Shown: one piece after another, positions 1 through 8,250 of the stretch | Layout: each line of letters opens with the position of its first letter | How positions within the stretch are numbered: the first letter of the stretch is position 1 | Assembly (NCBI RefSeq): GCF_016774335.1 | Contig: NZ_JAETWA010000031.1 | Coordinates: forward strand, 96,464-160,463 | Reading direction: 5' to 3' | Origin: Luteimonas saliphila | GTDB lineage: Bacteria; Pseudomonadota; Gammaproteobacteria; Xanthomonadales; Xanthomonadaceae | DNA length: 64,000 nt | Translations under genes and position numbers: made by a program | The notes under the pieces: model-generated | What the model saw: the letters and a program-made list of their open reading frames with translations, nothing else | Told to the model about the DNA's origin: nothing | Database searches by the model: none

Positions 1-432
1 GGAACGCCGGAAGACAGGTACCGGCACGTCACCCTCGAGCTCACCGTGCATGTGGCGCGCGCGTTCGCGCAGCGCAATCCCGGCTCGCGCCTGCTCTACA
101 TCTCCGGCGCGCATTCGGACCCGGCCAGCCGCGTCATGCCCCTGCGCGTGAAGGGCGAAACGGAAGTTGCGCTGCGCGCCCTGCCGATCAGCACCGTGAT
201 GCTGAGACCCGGCGGCATCGCGCCCGCGCACGGTGAGCGCAGCCCGCATGCCTGGATGCGGCCGTTCTATCGCCTGGCTGCGCCCGTCATGGGACTCGGT
301 GTGCGGCTGTTGCCGCGGCAGATGACCAGTACCGCCAACGTGGGCAGGGCGATGCTGGCGCTCGCGGCGGCGGCCGCTCCGCCATCGGTGGTGGAGAACG
401 ACGGGATCAACCAGTGGGGCGAAGGCCCTTGA
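1..432 (+). CDS. NAD(P)-binding epimerase-like protein, 3' part
   Basis: The reading frame is open from the first base, so the gene begins outside the window; the GTG at 46 is probably internal. The visible 143 residues resemble the second half of an atypical SDR/NmrA-type NAD(P)-binding protein: a beta strand ending LLYISGAHSD, then an acidic-basic stretch VKGETEVALRALP as in the helix after the active site, then TVMLRPGGI, and a C-terminal substrate-domain tail. The fold is inferred from these patterns; the substrate cannot be told. No downstream partner on the same strand is close. Confidence 0.6.
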   Translation, partial: GTPEDRYRHVTLELTVHVARAFAQRNPGSRLLYISGAHSDPASRVMPLRVKGETEVALRALPISTVMLRPGGIAPAHGERSPHAWMRPFYRLAAPVMGLGVRLLPRQMTSTANVGRAMLALAAAAAPPSVVENDGINQWGEGP

Positions 433-756
433 CTCGCGGCGGGTCGCGGAAGGGACGCGGCCTGCCGCCGGTACGACCGGGCATCGCGGTCGGCGGCAAT
501 GGCCTGGCGCTACCCGCCACGCCACCCTGCCATCCCGCGAGTTCCTTCACCTCCGCCGCCGGGGCAATGCCGTAGGGGACAACGTCCCGCCGCTCGATCT
601 GCACCCGGCCTTTACAGCCGTGTAGGTCCAGCACATTCGCCGTAGCGAATCCGTAGCGAAACCCTAGCTTCTCCACATGGACGGCATGTCGTCTCCGGCC
701 TCCAATCGGCGCCGTGGCATACGCCACGCACCCGACCCGTCAAGGAGGTCACCCCC
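433..756. other. Intergenic region without a recognisable gene
   Basis: This 324-bp stretch contains no supported coding region. Its right end carries a strong ribosome binding site, AAGGAGG at 742-748, which serves the start at 757. A short direct repeat (CGTAGCGAA, twice) lies near 641-658. The long open frames on the minus strand here are GC-driven and have no protein-like composition. Confidence 0.5.
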
Positions 757-1440
757 ATGCCCACCAAGAATGCGTCCTCACGATTGTCCGCAACCGCCCT
801 GTGCCTGTGTGCCACGGTGCTGGCGGCCAGCCCTCCCGCCTTCGCGCAGACCCCATGGGATGCACAGGACCAGGCCGACATGTGGGGACGGCTGCAAGCA
901 CAGAGACTGATCAGGTCGTCGGAACCGGCACGCGCCGAAATCGCGAAACGGGACCAGTCGTCGGCCCCTGCCCCCGTGCACGCCGCCGGTCGCGACGACA
1001 CGGCAGCACCCGATCCTCGCCACGGCTCCCGTGATGGAGCCAGGCTGCGGACGCGTCCGGCGCCCGAGGCCAGGGCGACGACCACCGCTACGAAGCCGTC
1101 GGCGCCTGGACAACCCTGCACGTGAAAGCCGGCTTCGATCCCCCGGACGTGACCGCCACGCGCGCTGGAACCCCTTCCCGCGCGCGGAGGCGGGATGGCT
1201 CGCGTGCGCGGCACCGGTGCCGGGCGACGTCGGAATGCCGGGCGCGCTGCGCCTGGCCGGCCGGAGTCAGGCGCAGGCGCCCCGCCCGCCGATGCTCCGA
1301 ACGCTGACTTCCTCGCATGCCTCGAGGCACCCCGCGGCGCCGGGTCGCCCACGGCATCGCGAAGCAAGGTCCCACCCGCGTCAGTCGTTTCCTCGCTCGC
1401 CAGGGCAGGCGCAACGGGACAAGGGGTTCTCTGGACCATT
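757..1440 (+). pseudogene. Decayed gene for a secreted protein (multiple frameshifts)
   Basis: A good ribosome binding site (AAGGAGG, 8 nt before ATG 757) precedes a convincing signal peptide ending AFAQ, so translation started here in a functional ancestor. The first frame runs to 1125 but loses protein-like character after about 1030. Protein-like stretches then appear in the other two forward frames: HRYEAVGAWTTLHVKAGF near 1085-1135 in frame 3 and ARWNPFPRAEAGWLACAAPV near 1160-1225 in frame 2. This pattern suggests two or more frameshifts in an exported protein of about 220 residues. The family was not recognised. Confidence 0.45.
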
Positions 1441-1459
1441 CCGTTCCGCCGGCCCGGCG

Positions 1460-2572
1460 TCAGTCCGCGGCGAACAGCTCCAGGAACTTCAACGCCAGCG
1501 GGCTCTTCTCCACTTCCGCCACCTGCAGGCGGTTGCCCCAGTGCAGTCCGTCGGTGTTGCCTAGCGCCACCAGGGTCAGGCCCTTGCCGGGGACTTTAAG
1601 TAGCAGGCCGGCGTACGCATCGGGCCACCAGCCGCCGTGCCAGACCAGTTGCTGGCCCCGCCACTGCTGTGTCCACCAGCCGTAGGCATAGCCGGCCGGC
1701 CTGCCGTCGGGATCGGTCGGCGGCGTCCACATCTGTCCCAGTAGCGCCCTGGGCAGGATGCGTTCCTGGTCGAGCGCCAGCGAGTACTCGGCCAGACTAC
1801 GGGCGCTGGCGATGATGCCGCTGGAGGCATTCATCTCGGGATTCGGCAGCGGCGACGGCGCCAGCCCGTCCGCCTCGTCCTTCGCGAGCCGGAACGGTGG
1901 CGCCAGGTGAACCAGCGCCATCGCGCCATGTGCGTCGCGCCAGCCGGCGGCGATGTCTTCGAGCTCCGCCTTGTCGAGCACGTAACGCCGCACCCAGTGG
2001 TCGAACGGCTGCCCGGTCCTCTCCTCCACCCAGTTCGACAAGCGCCCGAACACGATCGGGTTGTAGAGGAAGTTGCTGCCTGGCGTGCCGAGTACCCGCA
2101 TCTGCAGCACGTCGCGCACGCTGATGCGGGCACCGCAGTCGATCCTCGGCGGCACGTAGCCATCGTCCAGCGCAACCCCACCACCGAAGATGTTGCCGCT
2201 GGTGGCCAGCCACCGACAGCGATCCTGCCAGTCCGACAGCTCGGAGAACGCATCGTCCAGGTCGAGCAGGCCATCGGCCTCCATCGCAAGCAGGGTGGCC
2301 GCGCTGAAGGTCTTGGTGATCGAGGCGACCAGGTAGCTGGTGTCCGGCGTGGTCGGCTCCTCGGCGTCGTGGTCCTGCCAGCCGAAGCCCTCGGCCGCGA
2401 CGATGCGTCCGTCACTGGCGATGGCGTACGACAGGCTGAGGATCCCGCGCTCGGCACGGTATGCCTGCGCGAATGCCTTGAACTCCGCCAGCTTCGCCCC
2501 GTCCCCGGCCGGCTGTGCGTGCAGCGGCCCCGTCAGGACGAGCGATGCGATGACCACGACGCGACGCAGCAT
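1460..2572 (-). CDS. Serine hydrolase, beta-lactamase (class C/PBP) family
   Basis: A 370-residue exported enzyme of the beta-lactamase/penicillin-binding fold. The chosen ATG at 2572 has GGGGAAA upstream and opens a signal peptide (MLRRVVVIASLVLTG, cleaved near HAQ). The catalytic SxxK box is SITK in YLVASITKTFSA. A Tyr-Asn pair (LYNPIVFGRLSNW) matches the YxN box position, and HGGWWPD matches the third (HxG/KTG) box. Members are usually periplasmic esterases or D-amino peptidases rather than antibiotic lactamases; the substrate is not evident. It stands alone, with no close upstream gene on its strand. Confidence 0.85.
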   Translation of the reverse strand: MLRRVVVIASLVLTGPLHAQPAGDGAKLAEFKAFAQAYRAERGILSLSYAIASDGRIVAAEGFGWQDHDAEEPTTPDTSYLVASITKTFSAATLLAMEADGLLDLDDAFSELSDWQDRCRWLATSGNIFGGGVALDDGYVPPRIDCGARISVRDVLQMRVLGTPGSNFLYNPIVFGRLSNWVEERTGQPFDHWVRRYVLDKAELEDIAAGWRDAHGAMALVHLAPPFRLAKDEADGLAPSPLPNPEMNASSGIIASARSLAEYSLALDQERILPRALLGQMWTPPTDPDGRPAGYAYGWWTQQWRGQQLVWHGGWWPDAYAGLLLKVPGKGLTLVALGNTDGLHWGNRLQVAEVEKSPLALKFLELFAAD

Positions 2573-2835
2573 GATGCTTTCCCCGGTGCGCCCTGGCCCG
2601 GGCGTGATGCCGATTGAACCAGAGCCGGGCCCAGGCCGGCTACTGCCGACTACTCTGCGTTCGCCAAAGACGGGTCGGGTCGGGTCGGGAGCCGGAGCGC
2701 GAGCCGAGCGCGATTCCGCCCGCATCCGGCGCCGAGCACGTCGGCGGAAGGCGACCTACCCTTCGGCCACCTTCCCCAAGCCCACGGCCGCCAGGGCGAC
2801 CATCGGCGCCAAGGCAGACGGGGCCATCGTGTCCT

Positions 2836-3585
2836 TCACCAGCCCTGTTCGGTCGGCAGAACGAACAGCTCCGCGACATCGACGTGGGCCGGCGCCTGCG
2901 CCGCGAACACGATGGTGTCGCCGATGTCCTCGCCCTTGAGGAAGGTCATCTGGCTGGCGAGTTCGTCCATCTGCCGGCGATAGCCGGGGTCGGTGATGTG
3001 GTCGTAGAGCTCGGTGGCGACCGCGCCGGGCTGGATGCAGGTGACGCGGATGTTGTGCTTCTGTCCGACCTCCATCCGCAGGCCGTCGGAGAACGCCGTC
3101 ACCGCGTGCTTCGTGGCGCAGTAGACCGACAGACCCTTGAAGACCTTGCGGCCGGCGATCGACGACATGTTGAAGATGTGGCCGCAATGGCGCTCGATCA
3201 TCCCGGGCAGGACGGCGGCGGTGGTATTGAGCAGGCCCTTCACGTTCACGTCCACCATCCGGTGCCACTCGTCGACCTTGAAGCGGTCGATATCGGACAG
3301 CGGCATCAGGCCGGCATTGTTGACGAGGATGTCGATCGGTCCAAGCGAGTCGACGAGCTTGGCGACGCCCGCTTCGACCGAAGCCGGGTCCACGACGTCC
3401 ATCTCGATGACCAGCGCCTTACCGCCCTCTCGTTCGATGCCGGCCTTCAGGGCTTCGAGCTTCTCCACCCGGCGGGCGGCGATGCCCACCTTCGCGCCCG
3501 CTGCGGCGAGCCTTGCCGCGGTCGCCGCGCCGATGCCGCTCGATGCGCCGGTGACCAGTGCGATCTTTCCGTCCAGATTGCGCAT
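2836..3585 (-). CDS. SDR family NAD(P)-dependent oxidoreductase
   Basis: A classical short-chain dehydrogenase of 249 residues, the usual length. Visible are the cofactor motif TGASSGIG near the N-terminus, NNAG in the centre, and the Ser-Tyr-Lys set (MSSIAGRK followed by YCATK). RRVEKL after the second strand suggests NADP preference. I chose ATG 3585 because AAGGAG lies 8 nt before it, while the ATG two codons upstream is too close to the same site. An AraC regulator lies just upstream on the same strand, so local control by that protein is plausible. The substrate is unknown. Confidence 0.9.
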   Translation of the reverse strand: MRNLDGKIALVTGASSGIGAATAARLAAAGAKVGIAARRVEKLEALKAGIEREGGKALVIEMDVVDPASVEAGVAKLVDSLGPIDILVNNAGLMPLSDIDRFKVDEWHRMVDVNVKGLLNTTAAVLPGMIERHCGHIFNMSSIAGRKVFKGLSVYCATKHAVTAFSDGLRMEVGQKHNIRVTCIQPGAVATELYDHITDPGYRRQMDELASQMTFLKGEDIGDTIVFAAQAPAHVDVAELFVLPTEQGW

Positions 3586-3730
3586 TGTCATCACTCCTTG
3601 TCGTGCGGCCCACCACCGTGATGGGCCTTCGGATCACAAGGAGGACGCTAAGCCATCCACGGCCCGCTTTCTCACGGGCCCTTGCGCGACCTGTCGCGGT
3701 CTTGCTCGAACGTAAGAAACGGCGGAGCGC

Positions 3731-4723
3731 CTAGCCCTGGCGGTAGTGGCTCGGCGAGACGCCGGTCTCGCGCCGGAAGACCTGGGCGAAGTGGCCCGGA
3801 CTCGAGTAGCCCACCGCCATGCCGATCTCGATGACGCTCGCGTCGGTTTCCTGCAGGAGCTGCTGCGCGCGAGCGATGCGCTCGCGAATGAAGTAGCGGG
3901 ACGGAGAGAGCCCGGTGGCGCGTTTGAACTGGCGGCTGAAATGAAACCTGCTCATGCCGGCCGCGTCCGCCGTTCGTGCCAGATCGAACGGCTCGGCCAG
4001 ATGCGCCTCGAGATGGGCGATGACGCGCCGCAACTTGAAGCGGGGCAGCGCCGCGTGCCGGTCGTCCGCGGTCCCGTGCAACGCGTAGTGACGGATCAGG
4101 TGGACCGCGATGGCCTGGGCGATGCCCTGGACGAACAGCTCGCTGCCGATGTCTTCGCCAACCAGTTCCCCGTGGACCAGGGCCAGCAGGTGCGACAGCT
4201 GCGGATCCCTGCCGCCGGAGACGTCGCGCAAGACGGGAGGCACCGGGCAACCGAGCATCTCGCGAGCGACCCGCTCGAACAGCGGGACGGACAGATACAG
4301 GTGCATGACCTCGAACGGGTCGGCGCCGACCGCGCGCCAGCGCATCTCGTACGGCGACTGGGTCCGGGTCAGGAAGAAGTCGCCGACCTGGACGCGGCTG
4401 GCGACCCAGTCGCCCTCCAGTTCCCGCTCTTCGACGATGGCCTCCCCGGACACGATCCAGACGACGAAGGGTTCGGCCACCGCCGGGACAAGGAACGGCG
4501 CCTGGAGAGACTGGCGCGAGTAGACCTTCACCAGCAGATCGGCCCACGCCGGACCGTCGCTGCTCGCCAGGGTGTCCCCGGCAATGAACTGCTCGAGCCC
4601 GCGCGGAGAGGTGCGATTCCGGGCCGGCCCGTCGAAGGGCGCGGGCGACGTCGACAACGCGCTCCCTGTACGCTCGGAACGACGCACGGGTTCCTTCGTT
4701 CGCGGACTCGCTGTTGTCTTCAT
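3731..4723 (-). CDS. AraC family transcriptional regulator with cupin sensor
   Basis: A 330-residue regulator. The N-terminal two thirds resembles the AraC-type cupin ligand domain (AVAEPFVVWIVSGEAIVEE, then VQVGDFFLTRTQSPYEMRW). The last 100 residues form the double helix-turn-helix: DLARTADAAGMSRFHFSRQF, then ASVIEIGMAVGYSSPGHFAQ and the ending TGVSPSHYR. ATG 4723 is taken because the frame upstream lacks protein character. The neighbouring SDR gene (2836-3585), 145 bp downstream on the same strand, and the divergent SDR at 5139 are candidate targets. Confidence 0.88.
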   Translation of the reverse strand: MKTTASPRTKEPVRRSERTGSALSTSPAPFDGPARNRTSPRGLEQFIAGDTLASSDGPAWADLLVKVYSRQSLQAPFLVPAVAEPFVVWIVSGEAIVEERELEGDWVASRVQVGDFFLTRTQSPYEMRWRAVGADPFEVMHLYLSVPLFERVAREMLGCPVPPVLRDVSGGRDPQLSHLLALVHGELVGEDIGSELFVQGIAQAIAVHLIRHYALHGTADDRHAALPRFKLRRVIAHLEAHLAEPFDLARTADAAGMSRFHFSRQFKRATGLSPSRYFIRERIARAQQLLQETDASVIEIGMAVGYSSPGHFAQVFRRETGVSPSHYRQG

Positions 4724-5138
4724 GACGACGATCCGATCTGGCGGGTGAAGTCCCGGGACTGGCGAGGGCAGCGCCGCACCGTCCCAGACACGCGTCCAGC
4801 AGGCACATTTATCGGCGGCGGCCGCGGGCAATGATAGTCGTGGAAGAAGGAAGGGCGCCCGACCGGCGCCGCGCCATGCCTTGCCGACACGCGCGCGCAG
4901 GCATCCGGCCCGTATCACCGGCGCCGGTGCGTCATCTCCGGGAAACGGCTGATTCCCGAGCGCTACACGTCGGAGCAGGTGCGGCTTGGCGGCATTCGCC
5001 TCGCCCCGGCCCGCCATCCTCCGGGGCCCCCGGCACATGCCTTACCATGTCGTCCCCGGCGGGCCCTGCCCCGCCTCCCGCGCAAGCGTCCCTCCGGGTC
5101 GCGATCGCACGGCCCGATCCAGTTTCCGTTGCCCACCC
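4724..5138. promoter_or_regulatory. Divergent promoter region of araC-type gene and zinc-ribbon SDR
   Basis: This 415-bp gap separates two divergently transcribed genes and must hold both promoters. No gene is supported in it. I could not identify a clear operator, and no Shine-Dalgarno sequence is seen before ATG 5139. Confidence 0.4.
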
Positions 5139-6725
5139 ATGACCAGCCGACTCCGCGCCGCCGCCCACGGCGATGCCTCCCTGTCCGAACGTGCCCGCAT
5201 CGCCCTCGAGGTACTCGAAGCGATCCGCGACGACCGCAGCCTGCTCGACGCGCTGGACCCGGCCGACCGCATCCGCCTGCTGCAGGCGGTCGCGCTGGTG
5301 CATCACCCGGAACCGCGCGCGCGCCGCAAGCAGGCCAAGAACGAGGCACGCGAACGCGCACGCGAGAAGGCGCGCGCGACAGAAGCGTTGCTCGACCGGA
5401 CCGGCATCCGCACCCTGCGCCGCAAGCCGGTGTTCACCACTCCCAACTATTTCCCGCCGCAGCCGCCCGGACAGCACGATCCTCGCAACAATGCGGCCGA
5501 TCCGGTCTCGCATGGCGAGTCGCCGGAACTGCTGCACTGCTATGTCTGCAAGCGCAAGTACACCCGCGTCCACCATTTCTACGACCAGCTGTGCACGACC
5601 TGCGCCGAGCTCAACTTCCGCAAGCGCACCGAAACCGCGGACCTCACCGGCCGCGTCGCCCTGCTCACCGGCGGGCGGGTGAAGATCGGTTACCAGGCCG
5701 GCCTGAAGCTGCTGCGCGCCGGCTGCGCGCTGATCGTGACCACGCGCTTCCCGCGCGATTCGGCGCAACGCTACGCGCAGGAACCGGATTTCGAACAGTG
5801 GGGCCACCGCCTCGAGATCTTCGGCCTCGATCTGCGGCACACCCCCAGCGTCGAAGCGTTCTGCGCCGAACTGCTCGCCACCCGCGACCGGCTCGACTTC
5901 ATCGTCAACAACGCCTGCCAGACCGTGCGCCGTCCGCCGGCGTTCTACGCGCACATGATGGCCGGCGAAACCGCCGCGCTGCATACCCTGCCCGAGCACG
6001 TGCGCAGGCTGGTGGGCGGCTACGAAGGCCTGCGTGCGGCGGACCTGCTGCCGGGCGGCAGCCAGTCGCTGGTGAACGGGACGTCCGGAGCCAGGCCCGC
6101 GGGGCTGGCACGTGCGGCGGAACTGTCGCAGGTGCCGCTGCTGGCCGACGAACTGCTCGGCCAGGCGCACCTGTTCCCGGAAGGACGCGTCGACCAGGAC
6201 CTGCAGCAGGTGGACCTGCGCGGACGCAATTCCTGGCGCCTGCAGATGGACGAAGTGCCCGCGGTGGAGCTGCTGGAGACGCAGCTGGTCAACGCGGTGG
6301 CGCCCTTCATCCTCAACGCGCGCCTGAAGGCGCTGATGCTGCGCACCCCCGACGGCCAGCCGCCCACGCGCGACAGGCACATCGTCAACGTCTCGGCGGT
6401 CGAGGGCCAGTTCTACCGCAACTTCAAGACCACCAAGCACCCGCACACCAACATGGCCAAGGCCGCGCTGAACATGATGACGCGCACGGCGGCCGCCGAT
6501 TACCACGGCGACGGCATCCACATGAACGCCGTCGACACCGGCTGGGTGACCGACGAGGATCCGGTGGAGATCGCCGCACGCAAGATCATCGAGGAGCGCT
6601 TCCACCCGCCGCTCGACATCGTCGACGGCGCGGCACGCATCGTCGACCCGATCATCGACGGCATCAATACCGGCCACCACGTCTGGGGCCAGTTCCTCAA
6701 GGACTATGCGCCGACGGATTGGTGA
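5139..6725 (+). CDS. SDR-fold oxidoreductase with N-terminal zinc ribbon
   Basis: A 528-residue protein, about twice a normal SDR. Residues 1-110 are helical and charged (Arg/Lys/Ala-rich 60-85). A zinc-ribbon-like C134xxC137...C152xxC155 follows. The Rossmann part starts near 171 with RVALLTGGRVKIG, a variant of TGxxxGIG, then FGLDLRH and FIVNNACQTVRR (NNA). Near the active site, NVSAVEGQFY is followed by HTNMAKAALNMM: the Lys of the YxxxK motif is kept, but Thr stands where Tyr is expected. An insertion of roughly 100 residues lies between NNA and the active site. The last 61 codons are duplicated as a relic at 7987-8169. Function unknown. Confidence 0.8.
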   Translation: MTSRLRAAAHGDASLSERARIALEVLEAIRDDRSLLDALDPADRIRLLQAVALVHHPEPRARRKQAKNEARERAREKARATEALLDRTGIRTLRRKPVFTTPNYFPPQPPGQHDPRNNAADPVSHGESPELLHCYVCKRKYTRVHHFYDQLCTTCAELNFRKRTETADLTGRVALLTGGRVKIGYQAGLKLLRAGCALIVTTRFPRDSAQRYAQEPDFEQWGHRLEIFGLDLRHTPSVEAFCAELLATRDRLDFIVNNACQTVRRPPAFYAHMMAGETAALHTLPEHVRRLVGGYEGLRAADLLPGGSQSLVNGTSGARPAGLARAAELSQVPLLADELLGQAHLFPEGRVDQDLQQVDLRGRNSWRLQMDEVPAVELLETQLVNAVAPFILNARLKALMLRTPDGQPPTRDRHIVNVSAVEGQFYRNFKTTKHPHTNMAKAALNMMTRTAAADYHGDGIHMNAVDTGWVTDEDPVEIAARKIIEERFHPPLDIVDGAARIVDPIIDGINTGHHVWGQFLKDYAPTDW

Positions 6726-6840
6726 GATTCGAAGCGGGCTGCGGAGCGATCGGGCCCGGCATCCGCCCCCCTTGCGTGACCGCGGTCCCCCGTTAAGCTT
6801 GGCCCCGCCGTGGCGCAGTGCCCGTGGCGGGGACATCCCA

Positions 6841-7368
6841 ATGACGATGAAGCTGACAATCCGGGATGTTCACTCCAGCGAGTTCGAGGCGCTGGGCCGG
6901 CTGATGGTCGGGGTGTACTCCAGCCTCGAAGGATTTCCCACGCCGGCGGAGCAGCCGCGCTACTACGAGATGCTGGCCGACATCGGCCGGTTGAGCGAGA
7001 AGCCCTCCACCCACGTGCTCGTCGCGCTCTCCGGAGACGGCCGTCTGGTCGGCGGGATCGTCTACTTCGACGATATGGCCCAGTACGGCTCGGGGGGCAG
7101 CGCCACGTCGATCAGGGACGCCGCGGGAATCCGCCTGCTCGGCGTCGACCCGGCGTTCCGTGGCTCGGGGGCGGGCAAGGCGCTCACCCTGGCGTGCATC
7201 CAACGGGCGCGTGAACGGGGGCATTCGCAGGTCATCCTGCACACCACGCAGGCGATGACCGTTGCCTGGCGGCTCTACGAGAAGCTCGGCTTCGTGCGTT
7301 CCGGTGATCTGGACTTTCTCCAGGACAACCTGCCGGTCTTCGGATTCAGGCTCGGACTCGAGGCGTGA
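6841..7368 (+). CDS. GNAT family N-acetyltransferase
   Basis: A 175-residue GNAT enzyme. The acetyl-CoA binding motif A is IRLLGVDPAFRGSGAGKAL, with the expected R/Q-x-x-G-x-G/A pattern, and motif B follows as LYEKLGFVRSGD. The N-terminus MTMKLTIRDVHSSE begins the typical first strand, supporting ATG 6841 (a weak GGGGA lies upstream). The acceptor substrate is not indicated. It lies 115 bp after the zinc-ribbon SDR on the same strand and could be co-transcribed. Confidence 0.88.
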   Translation: MTMKLTIRDVHSSEFEALGRLMVGVYSSLEGFPTPAEQPRYYEMLADIGRLSEKPSTHVLVALSGDGRLVGGIVYFDDMAQYGSGGSATSIRDAAGIRLLGVDPAFRGSGAGKALTLACIQRARERGHSQVILHTTQAMTVAWRLYEKLGFVRSGDLDFLQDNLPVFGFRLGLEA

Positions 7369-7563
7369 GGCGCAGCGCGCAAGGCAAGACAGACGCCCCG
7401 CCCCGGGTAGCCGACCCCGCCGGCACGAATGCCGGCCGCGGAAGCCCGCCTCACAGCCCGTAGTTTCCGACCCGTTGTTCCCCTGCGAGCCGTCCGGACA
7501 TCGTCCCGGGCACCTTTCTCGACCCGATGCCAGTCCAGTCCCGATCGGTCCGGATCCAGCCCC

Positions 7564-7592
7564 GTAGCCCGGATAAGCGCAGCGCATCCGGG
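7564..7592 (+). repeat. REP element, GTAGCCCGG class
   Basis: A 29-bp single REP beginning GTAGCCCGGATAAGCG and ending GCATCCGGG. It matches the copies at 18092, 18179, 43473 and elsewhere. It lies within a degenerate patch after the cupin fragment: the flanks on both sides resemble each other (CCAGTCC...GATCGGT), suggesting that the insertion came with a small duplication. Confidence 0.85.
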
Positions 7593-7661
7593 TACACAAT
7601 CGCCCAACCGCCCCCCCGGTCGGCCCCGCCGGATCTCCGCATGAAACCAGCGAGCCATCCA

Positions 7662-7949
7662 GTCCAGATCGGTCTGGATCCAGCACGGCGAGTGATGAAT
7701 GTCGATCGTCTGCAGGCGGCCCGGTCCGAGATTCTCGAATCGATGCGGAACGCCCGCGGGACCGAGGACGACTTCGCCGGCGGCGACATCGATGGTCGCT
7801 TCCCCGACGAAGAACCTGGCCCGTCCTTCGATGACGATGAACGTCTCGTCGTACGGATGGACATGAAGACGTGGACCGGCGCCTGGCGTGTCGGTCCCGT
7901 AGGCCAGCACCGTGACCGCCCCGCCCAGGGCGACGCCCTCGATGGATCC
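7662..7949 (-). pseudogene. Cupin-domain protein fragment
   Basis: On the minus strand 96 residues read as a clear single cupin: LHVHPYDETFIVIEGRARFF is motif 1 with its His-x-His and Glu, and GVPHRFENLGPGRLQTIDIH is motif 2. No start codon is available: the frame upstream of 7949 runs into the antisense of the SDR relic, and no RBS is seen. Downstream the frame continues into REP-related sequence instead of stopping. I read it as a truncated gene left beside the SDR duplication. Confidence 0.6.
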
Positions 7950-7986
7950 ACGCCACGGCCCTCGGCGACGGGATCGAACAGCCGCT

Positions 7987-8169
7987 TGGGTGACCGACGA
8001 GGACCCGGCCGAGATCGCCGCGCGCAAGATCATCGAGGAGCGCTTCCACCCGCCGCCCGACATCGTCGACGGCGCGGCACGCATCGTCGACCCGATCATC
8101 GACGGCACCAACATGGGCAACCACGTCTGGGGCCAGTTCCTCAAGGATTACGCGTCGACGGACTGGTGA
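7987..8169 (+). pseudogene. Relic of zinc-ribbon SDR 3' end
   Basis: These 61 codons, starting WVTDEDPAEIAARK and ending at a TGA after ASTDW, copy the last codons of the SDR gene at 6543-6725. By eye the two differ at roughly 15 of 183 positions, both silent and replacement (for example Leu to Pro and Ile to Thr). No start or upstream half exists. It is a partial duplication or the remnant of a paralogue. Confidence 0.8.
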
Positions 8170-8250
8170 AACCCAGGACGGCACCGGCACGGTGCGGCAT
8201 GCTGGCCGGGGGTACGTGCGCGTACTCGCGCGCGCTCGCAAATCCGAGCG

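Noticed and set aside
612..1439. Minus-strand frame of 275 codons in the first kilobase
   Set aside because: No ribosome binding site or domain; the plus strand has a strong RBS and signal peptide for the decayed gene.
4932..6836. A 634-codon minus-strand frame opposite the zinc-ribbon SDR
   Set aside because: Antisense shadow; the SDR motifs and Cys pairs are on the plus strand.
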